DNA of 64,000 bases, from contig CAXKWD010000002.1 in the NCBI GenBank assembly GCA_964059195.1, positions 148,011,042 through 148,075,041 on the forward strand. Direction: 5' to 3'. The DNA comes from Ectobius pallidus. Its lineage: Eukaryota > Arthropoda > Insecta > Blattodea > Ectobiidae. Below the pieces are notes generated by a model, which saw only the letters and a program-made list of their open reading frames with translations, searched no databases and had not been told where the DNA came from. The position numbers were made by a program, and so were the translations under genes. Each line of letters opens with the position of its first letter. The stretch's first letter is position 1. This document shows positions 57,017 to 64,000 of the stretch, piece by piece.

Positions 57017-59434
57017 CACTAGTCTACAAAAAAAAATATTTTTTGGTCTGCTACTGAGGAAACTTCATGCGATTTATATGGTAATTGATGTGCTGATTCC
57101 AGATCTGAAATCAGATTTCTCCTAGCACGTCAGGTTTTTGAGTTATGATAATGCAACTATTAAGTCTAATATGACATTTCATATAAATATCCTGTCCCAT
57201 TAAGCAAGTGAAATAAATTTATACTTATTATGTTAAGTTATTTTAAATACTTTAATATGTAAATTCAGACTTACAACGTGAAGTGAGCACCAAAAACCCC
57301 ATTTAAAAGTGCTTGAGACCTTGACTTTTCCTTTTATATTGGCTTGTGGATGATCGCTGTAGGAACCAGCAGTAATCACCCATCATGCTCGGTCCATATT
57401 GACCCTGGTACCTGGATTCCATGGTTGATATTTCCTAGTGGAACCTCTCACCATGTTCATCACTTACAGCCCCGAGATTTGGTGGGAAAAAGTCTAGGTG
57501 AGAATGCAGGAAATGTAACTGTAATGACATACGGAAACCTAGATTTTGATAAGCTCTAAGCATTTTATGTACTAGCTCAGCATAATTTTCAGCTCGATAA
57601 TTTCCTAGAAACCTAGTTGCCACGAGCACGAATGTGACCAAGCTTCAAGTTCAAGAGCGCTCAGTTTGGTTCTGAACGTAGTGTCGCACATCAGCTGTCG
57701 TATCTCTTGTCCAATGAAGATTCCTTCCTTCAATTTCGCATCACTTTTCACTCTCCCAAACTTCTCCTTTAGATACTTAAAACCTTCACCATCATGTTTC
57801 ATAGCTTTCACGAAGTTTTTTATTAGTCCAAGTTTAATGTGAAGGGGTGGGTCCCTTCTGTGGGTCCACGAGCGCCTTGTGCTTCACATTGCCTTTTCCA
57901 ACAGTTGGTTCAATTCTTGGAGGCAAGTGTTGAATCTTAAAATGATTACTGTCATCACGGCTATCCCACAAACACAAGAAGCACATGTTTTTAGTATAGC
58001 CTAACTGTAGACCAAGTAAAAGTGATATAACCTTTAGATCTCCACAAATGTGCCACTTATATGTTGTGTAGTTTATTACTTGTAGGAGGATCTCCATGGA
58101 TTCATATGTCTCTTTCAGTCCTGTAGCATGAGCTAAAGGTATTGATGGTTTACTGTTTCCAATGTGTAATAAAACACATTTTAAACTCAATTTAGATGAG
58201 TCAATGAACAGCCTCCATTCATGGGGTTGGTGTACATAGCCTAATTCTTTGATGAGGGCATTTATATCATTGCAATAACACACAGAATTATCTTGTGTAT
58301 AAAAAGAAGCCAGTTTATTATTACGGTCACGATAATGCGTGACTATGGTACCCTTCTGCAATAAATTCCATTCTTTCAGTCTTGAGGCTAAGATTTCAGC
58401 CTCCTGTTTAGGAAGTGACAAATCCCTGATTAAGTCATTAAGATCATCTTGACTTAGTAAATGAGGTTTAGAGGAATCTAATTCGCCTTCGTAAGGCACT
58501 GGTTTCAAAGCAGAGTCACAGTCTGGGTATACAATTTTTTATTTGTTTTTTGTTGAGAACCCATACATTTTTGTCATGCAAAAATAGCAGTCTGAGATGT
58601 GGTCCTTTTGCTCACGCCAAATCATTGGCACAGCAAAAGGCATAGATCTTCTTTTCCCACACAACCATTGTGTAAGACCAGAGTAACATACTGTGCAACA
58701 AAAATGAGGTGCCCAGACTTTGTCATCATCTCCTATGGTGCATGCGAAGTAATGTCTGTAAGAAGTCTTCACTTGACTTGTCATGTTCTTACGCTGGCTA
58801 TGTGGTGTAAATTTCTCACAGATATAGCAGAAGTTGTCTAGATGGTTAACACAGCTTCTTCTATTCATCATATTAACTTCTGAACTTCTGAAATGAAATG
58901 GACACTATCGTCAATAAAAGTAAACAATAACGTTCATGGGTGAAGCTCATGTAGGTTATGTGAAGCAAATGTAAATATATATTGAATCTTGGTATTTAAG
59001 TGCATAAAAAATTAACAGAAAAGCCATACAATTTATTTACTTATGTATTTACTTACATCACAATGTTACATGAACTTAAATCAACTATATTTTATTTTAC
59101 TTCAGCTTTCTGTATTCCTTCACAAATAAAGCCACTTTAATGGAAATCAGCAAGTTTTGGCGGGAAAATGAATACACCTGGTGAGAAGCAGTTGAAATGT
59201 TAAAACAACTGACCAATGAAATCAAGGAGGCCAAGACAACAATATGATATAATTAATTTGAATATGCAATGACATTATCACAATTTAACTTACTTAAGAG
59301 TAAAACTATAAATCGTAATTATTACAAATTGTGACGTGGTAGAGCAAAAATGACTTCAGATCTGTAATCAGCACATTCAAATTAGGGTTGGTTCACTTGT
59401 TTTGTTTCAGTAGCAAAATCACTGTAGACTAGTG
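57017..59434 (-). mobile_element. DNA transposon with CACTAGTCTACA ends and TAA target duplication
   Basis: Left end CACTAGTCTACA at 57017-57028; right end is its exact reverse complement at 59423-59434. TAA lies directly outside both ends (57014-57016, 59435-59437). Inside the ends, further mirrored blocks occur: TTTTG.TTTGCTACTGA-type, then TGTGCTGATT.CAGATCTGAA and CACGTCA. A CACTA start with a 3-bp duplication is characteristic of the CACTA/Mirage/Chapaev superfamily; the assignment is inference because the encoded protein is of an unnamed type. Confidence 0.8.
57303..58871 (-). pseudogene. Unclassified transposase-like protein of the CACTA-ended element
   Basis: The only gene in the transposon. 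N terminus: zinc-like HLDNFCYICEKF, ACTIGDDDKVWAPHFCCTVC, RRSMPFAVPMIWREQKDHIS, DCYFC. Middle: LSLPKQEAEILASRLKEWNL, EWRLFIDSSKLSLKCVLLH, YKWHICGDLKVISLLLGLQL, MCFLCLWDSRDD. C terminus: LDFFPPNLGAVSDEHGERFH and, after a stop, YQGQYGPSMMGDYCWFL. Candidate catalytic residues are D in FIDSSK, D in CGDLK and E in GERFH, with CXXC between the second D and E; this is inference. Breaks: a TAA at about 58537, a frameshift at about 57845, a junction at about 57645 and a TAG at about 57433. I recall many unnamed arthropod proteins of this type, but no assigned function. Confidence 0.7.
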
Positions 59435-61140
59435 TAATCAATAATATACTTATGCGAGTACTTGAAGTGAAAGACAAGTGTCTGGTAATTTACCATGAAC
59501 AAAAATGATAATAATAATTTTATCAATAATTACGCCTTGAAGGATAGACTAAGAAACCTCTCTGACCTACATAAATAGTATGAAATGTATATTCTTGCAA
59601 TATTTAGCCTCCAATAACTTAAAATAACTCACACAGTTAATTTACAAGCCATCATATGAAGCAAGGGATAATCACATATCCACAGACAATTTCCTCAGCC
59701 CAAATACCACATGAATACCAACGCTTGCACAGAAAGCAAAACTTAAGTGGCCAAGAACGGTTTAGTAATTATGCAAATGCTTAGCAGAAAGCAACTTCAA
59801 AATATAATATTTAACAATAAGAAGTATAAGAATAGTGAAAGCGTAGACCTATATTTATGTTTACTGAAAATTCCAGGGAAGCAAAGGCTTAGTAACTCCA
59901 TGAAAATGCTCATATGAAATCAGGAACATTAAAGAACTTGTGTAGAAGAGCCCTCAAGAGAAGGCTCATTAAATAGCAAGTAAGTAAGTAAGCAAGCAAA
60001 GAAGTAACGCATTGATTCAACCCACAAGAAGACCACACCAAAAAATGTGTGGTCCAAAATTACATAATACAATTCTAGAAGTAGCAAAACTTTGGCAGGC
60101 ATATAATATAATCTAGGCCAAAATCCCATATAAATAATTGTGTAATAAAGCGGACAAATAATAATCTTCCAAGAATGAATTGTAGTGGAACTGGACACAA
60201 TGAAAGTTTACTTAATCATAGAATGAGCTCTGAATCTTTATATCATAAACTAGCTCAAGTCTAAACCATTATAATGCAGGATAAAACGGTCCACTGAGAA
60301 ATTTTAACCGTAAAACAGCAACCAATTGAGGTTTCACATCATATACAGTATGTCTATGGGTACACCCAACTTACATTAATTATACAAAATAAGTCATACT
60401 TATGTACTGGATTCATGCAATGTCATACAAGGAGTGGCCATTCGATGTGAATGATTTATACGGAGTACGTAAGTCCAATCACCTTCCAAGTTATGAAATA
60501 CAAATCCAAGGCATAACTCAATTAATTAGATACGTATCTTAGAATACAATTATAGTCAATATATCTTTATAATGGTATTTCTTAGAGATTTCAAGCAATT
60601 CTTAGAATGTCTGAATAGTTCATTGGAGGGGGTTATTTGCTGGCACTAACCGTTGGAAGTCACGTGACATTATTCACGCCATACGAGAAAATTACCTTCC
60701 AATATATTAATTAAAACAATTATCAATGTTTGCTTATATGAGCAGTAATATGACTATTATTTCGGAAAGCCCTTGTGGTTTGTTAGTGAGGGAATCAGAA
60801 CACGAATATCACCATACAAGCTGTAACCGTTTGAAAAATTTTAAAGCACGAGGGAACCATGACATGGCTTCTTAAACACGAGACATAAGAAATAATATTT
60901 TTCCTTCAGAATAAAGGCATACTTACCCACATACATGATGGTAAGAACTTACAATTAGTAATATCTGCATAATTAGCCCTTGCACTTACAACCCACATGC
61001 AACAGCGGTAGAGATCGCCGCAGCCACCGCTTAACAGTAGTGAACTTTAGGCGTCGAGAGACCAGACTGGCGACAACGAACTACAGCAGCAATTAGGCAA
61101 ACGCGGACGCACTCAAGCGGCAAACAAAGAAGTTACAATT

Positions 61141-62390
61141 GAAACAGATGAATGATGAGCCGCGCAGTCGGCTCACCTCTATTACGTCGATGCAAATAAC
61201 TTCTACGAATATGCAATGTCACAGGCATTGCCAACAGATGAGTTTCGCTGGCTCGACAAAGATTAAATCGATTCGTTTGATATCATGTCCGTACCGGATA
61301 ATTCCAACCCCGGTTACATATTAGAAGTAGACATTGAATAACCAGAACAACTCCATCATTCGCAATCTGATCTACCGTTCTTTGCGGAAATGAAAAATCC
61401 GCCACGTAACAAAAACAAAATATTATCAACTACCCTGGATTCAAAACAATTGTACGTTGTTCATCACACGGTCCTTAAACAACCGGTGCAATACGGATTG
61501 AGATTATCGAAAATCCATAGAGTGATTAGCTTTAAACAATCAAATTGGATGAAACCTTATATAGATTTTAATGACACAAAGAGAAAAACTGCCGCAAACG
61601 AATTTGAAATAGATTTCCTCATATTGATGGTTAATCCAGTTTTCGGCAAAACTATGGAGAATGTTCGTAAAAGAATGAACTTTAGACTTGTTTCAGATCA
61701 AAAGTTAATGAGAAAGCTGGTAGCTAAATCCAACTTTTTAGATAGAGTTATTTATAATGAGAACTTGGTGGGGGTCCATCTTGCTAAAACTAGCTTGGGG
61801 TTTGACAAAGCTGTCTACGTCGTCATGTCTATTTTAGAGATATCTAAAACTAGAATGTACGACTTTCATTATGACACGATGAAAAAATTTTATAATGAAG
61901 ATTTGAAATTATGCTATACGGATACAAAGAGTTTTATTTACAAAATTGATACCAATAATCTCTTCCGTGATTTGATGGATTTTAGAGATGAGCTGGATAC
62001 CAGTGTTTACCTCTCTAATCATGTTTTGTATTCCAAAACAAAGTTTTCGTTGGAAAGTTTATGGACGAAGGTGCTGAACATTGTATAAACTGTTTGGTAT
62101 GTCTGAGATCGAAAATGTACTCTATACAATTTAATGATAAAACCGTAAAAAATTTAAAGGCATTAGAAAAATGTCATTGAGAAAGATGTAAAATTTGAAG
62201 ATTACGTCAACTGTCTCAAGGTGGGTCAATCCACTTTTACCATCAATGGATCGATTAGGTCATACAAGCATGATGTGTACTAAATCTGTATGAATAAACT
62301 GACCATGAGCGGTAACGCGGCAAGAGGTACATTTTATCTAACGGTTTAGATACTATAGCTCTCGGACATTACAAAATCAAAACACTAGAG
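61141..62390 (+). pseudogene. PolB palm and C terminus (copy 2, continued)
   Basis: Resumes at LYYVDANNFYEYAMSQALP (motif A). Then an intact 232-codon frame 61390-62088 with FEIDFLILMVNPVFGKTMEN (motif B region; NS is NP here), VIYNENLVGVHLAKT, ISKTRMYDFHYD and LCYTDTKSFIYKI (motif C). Motif C of this family is YTDTDS, so the second catalytic Asp is Lys. In shifting frames the end reads FEDYVNCLKVGQSTFTINGS, IRSYKHDVYT and ALGHYKIKT, the family C terminus. Stops near 61265 and 61338 and later frameshifts confirm a pseudogene. Confidence 0.87.
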
Positions 62391-62595
62391 CAGGAGGAGA
62401 GTAACCAATATTAGTGTACGTATCTAATTGATATATATGTTTTGTAATATAATATTTGTTTTTGATACAATAAAATAATTAAAAAGTAATAATTTATTTA
62501 TTTATTTCATGCATATATGATTTGCAATACAATATTTGTAATTTATATGATGTGAGAAACATTATATGATGTATAATTTGTGTTAAAATAAAATT

Positions 62596-63507
62596 TTATT
62601 CAGACATAATATCTTTAATGTTAACCCATGAATTTTTCGAGCTTGGAAAACCTAACCACTTCACATACACATTCTGTCCTCTCTTCTTTAACAATTTTCA
62701 ATTAAGTATCAGTCTGGAAACTTTGTTTTCTGAAGTTCCTCGTTCCTCCTTCAATATCAGTTCCTTCCAAATCCTGAAGCAGAAAAGTGGGTGGGTAAGT
62801 CGATTGAACTTTTTTATTTTGAAAATCCCTGTGGTCCACGACGGTAGGTATCCTTTTTTAAACATTTTCCTATGTTTGGACTCTCTTACATAGTCACCTT
62901 TAACAAACTCTGGTTTCGTATACCGCTCCTTGTAACGATATACTGATTTAAGTAGACTATCATCCTTTACCTGGTTGGGTTTCATTTTAATGGTGGAGTG
63001 ATACCTATTGTTGCATTGTGTATTGAGATCTGGTAACATATCCACCCATTTGTAACTCCTCTTGCAGAAAATTCTCGATACATCCGAATGAAGCGTTCGG
63101 CGATGCAGGCCTTAACGTTGGAATATGTGGAATAATGATTGATGAATTTTTGGAATAATGATTGATGCATTTTTATCATTAACGTTTTAAAATAAGCTTT
63201 ATAATATTCCGTTCCCATGTCGGTTTGTGTATGCTTGGGCGCAATTTTAACAGTTTTACGTATTTCATCCATTGCAGCAGCGACATCTTTACCGCTTTTA
63301 CTTTTCATCGTTCTTGCGTAAGCAAACTTGGAATCCCCGTTTATAACTACCAAGATGTACTTAAAACCATTGTTTTCTTTTTGATATGGTATAATTTTAA
63401 TCAAATTACTGATACAAATCGTTTAGACCTCTCATTATAACATATCTTCTTTGATAATTTATTCGAGCCGGTGTAGGGAGTTCGTATGCAATTTGCTTCT
63501 TGCTCAT
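62596..63507 (-). pseudogene. Retroviral-type integrase with chromodomain-like tail (PolB element copy 2)
   Basis: ATG at 63507: MSKKQIAYELPTPARINYQR, then GLNDLYQ and DLIKIIPYQKEN (first Asp), FKYILVVINGDSKFAYART, HTQTDMGTEYYKAYF (second Asp), HYSTYSNVKACIAERFIRMY (Glu). After a frame change, LNTQCNNRYHSTIKMKPNQV, FVKGDYVRESKHRKMFKKGY and LPSWTTGIFKI. In further frames, NVYVKWLGFPSSKNSWVNIK before the stop at 62598-62596 resembles a chromodomain. Domain order and its position tail-to-tail with PolB are those of Polinton/Maverick and related elements. At least three frame breaks. Confidence 0.85.
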
Positions 63508-63810
63508 TTTATATATTTTCTCTCCTTCAATTCAGAAATGATCTCCAATATCTCGTTGTGATGAGAATTATTCCCGGCAGCAGATATGGACGTCAGAACC
63601 CTATGTAGATCAATGAGTTCGTTTGGATCGTCCCAGTATTCATAATCAATATCATGATTCGCGTGTGCGTCTTTCCACATCCATCTACCTTTTACACGGA
63701 GTGACGAAGCCTCATCGGATGATTATTCTTCAGGAAATAATGTTTTAATGACGTCAAGGTATTTTTGTGTATTGACTCTACGTATGTGTAGGCTGGTGTG
63801 GCTAACAGAA
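63505..63810 (-). pseudogene. Small ORF upstream of integrase, overlapping it by ATGA
   Basis: Reads NTQKYLDVIKTLFPEE, a TAA at 63725-63723, then SSDEASSLRVKGRWMWKDAH, NHDIDYEYWDDPNELIDLHR, SAAGNNSHHNEILEIISELK, ending at a TGA that overlaps the integrase ATG (ATGA, 63507-63504). I recall YWDDPNEL...HNNEI-type sequences from multicopy insect genes of the same elements; no function known to me. Sequence to 64000 shows more of the same strand (possible N-terminal part) but no clear start. Confidence 0.6.
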
Positions 63811-64000
63811 TTTCCTATATAGGATTTTTCGGAGGACCATTAAGTATAGGACTGATATAGGAAACAGGAGAGTTTGAATTATTATTTTTTTCTTCTCTGA
63901 TAGTAGGATATTCTTCCACTTCTCTTCCTTCAGGTGGCTGTACCTAGGAATATTTATTTTAAATTATTTCTCTTAGAAATTTTAGGAAGTGACTTGAGGT

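Larger units (their letters stand above)
53995..61140. other. ~7.1-kb insertion inside the PolB gene
   Basis: Homology to PolB stops after ATANNEM and resumes at LYYVDANNFY, consecutive in the family, so everything between was inserted. Contents: unexplained 53995-54570, satellite units, (GAA)n, Helitron fragment, CACTA-ended transposon, and 1.7 kb (59438-61140) with no recognised gene. I could not identify terminal repeats or a duplication for the insertion as a whole; it may have built up in steps. Confidence 0.6.

Noticed and set aside
53995..61140. Very long intron in PolB
   Set aside because: No GT-AG pair at the family break points, and the segment is made of satellites and transposons inside an already frameshifted gene.

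Overview
This window looks like intergenic DNA from a large, transposon-rich arthropod genome, most likely an insect. The reasons are the insect-type BEL/Pao, Ty3/Gypsy, R1/I-type, mariner, hAT, Helitron and zinc-finger/protein-primed PolB (Polinton-like) elements, GT-AG introns of about 90-300 bp, TATA promoters and a tRNA-derived SINE. I see no convincing host gene, no rRNA or free-standing tRNA gene and no prokaryotic feature. The species cannot be fixed from the sequence alone.

Layout. 1-2330: 5' part of a multi-exon zinc-finger gene of a PolB element (minus strand), its promoter and upstream sequence. 3344-5445: degraded copy of an uncharacterised nuclease-like element gene, with a SINE inserted in its 3' region. 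5690-6300: a roughly 0.6-kb dispersed repeat. 6701-16063: a giant inverted repeat with two 3183-bp arms (6701-9883 and 12881-16063) that are collinear without any net indel, around a 2997-bp loop carrying minisatellite, duplicated AT-rich DNA and an R1-type reverse transcriptase relic. The arms are loaded with TGACGTCA, ACTTCCGG and ATGGCGG motifs. 15577-19946: a second, nested inverted arrangement with two oppositely oriented THAP-domain pseudogenes. 20176-22727: a short inverted repeat and 3' ends of non-LTR elements, then a mariner scrap.

22728-38499 is a textbook nest. An I/jockey-like non-LTR retrotransposon was hit by a BEL/Pao element (LTRs 24552-25040 and 29492-29981) and by a Helitron (31111-38219). 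The Helitron was hit by a Ty3/Gypsy element (LTRs 31161-32366 and 36939-37228), and one Gypsy LTR was hit by a mariner-like element (31410-32323). Terminal signatures and intact paralogous sequence inside the window support most of these steps.

39226-43214: a hAT element with a nearly intact transposase. 43281-47465: two copies of the 0.6-kb repeat (one with a second SINE) leading into a second copy of the nuclease-like gene, itself interrupted by a non-autonomous hAT with an identifiable target duplication. 48479-49329: a non-LTR gag relic.

50239-63900: a second, longer copy of the zinc-finger/PolB element. It has terminal motif repeats, promoter, zinc-finger exon, intron, PolB, and on the opposite strand an integrase with chromodomain-like tail plus an overlapping upstream ORF. 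Its PolB is split by about 7.1 kb of inserted DNA containing broken satellite arrays, a Helitron fragment and a 2418-bp DNA transposon with CACTA-type ends and an unclassified transposase-like gene (57017-59434). How the parts work together: in the PolB element the zinc-finger/PolB protein and the integrase would be the replication and integration functions. In every element here at least one essential gene is broken, so the region reads as a graveyard of nested mobile DNA, with a few young parts (near-identical arms, hAT transposase, SINE).
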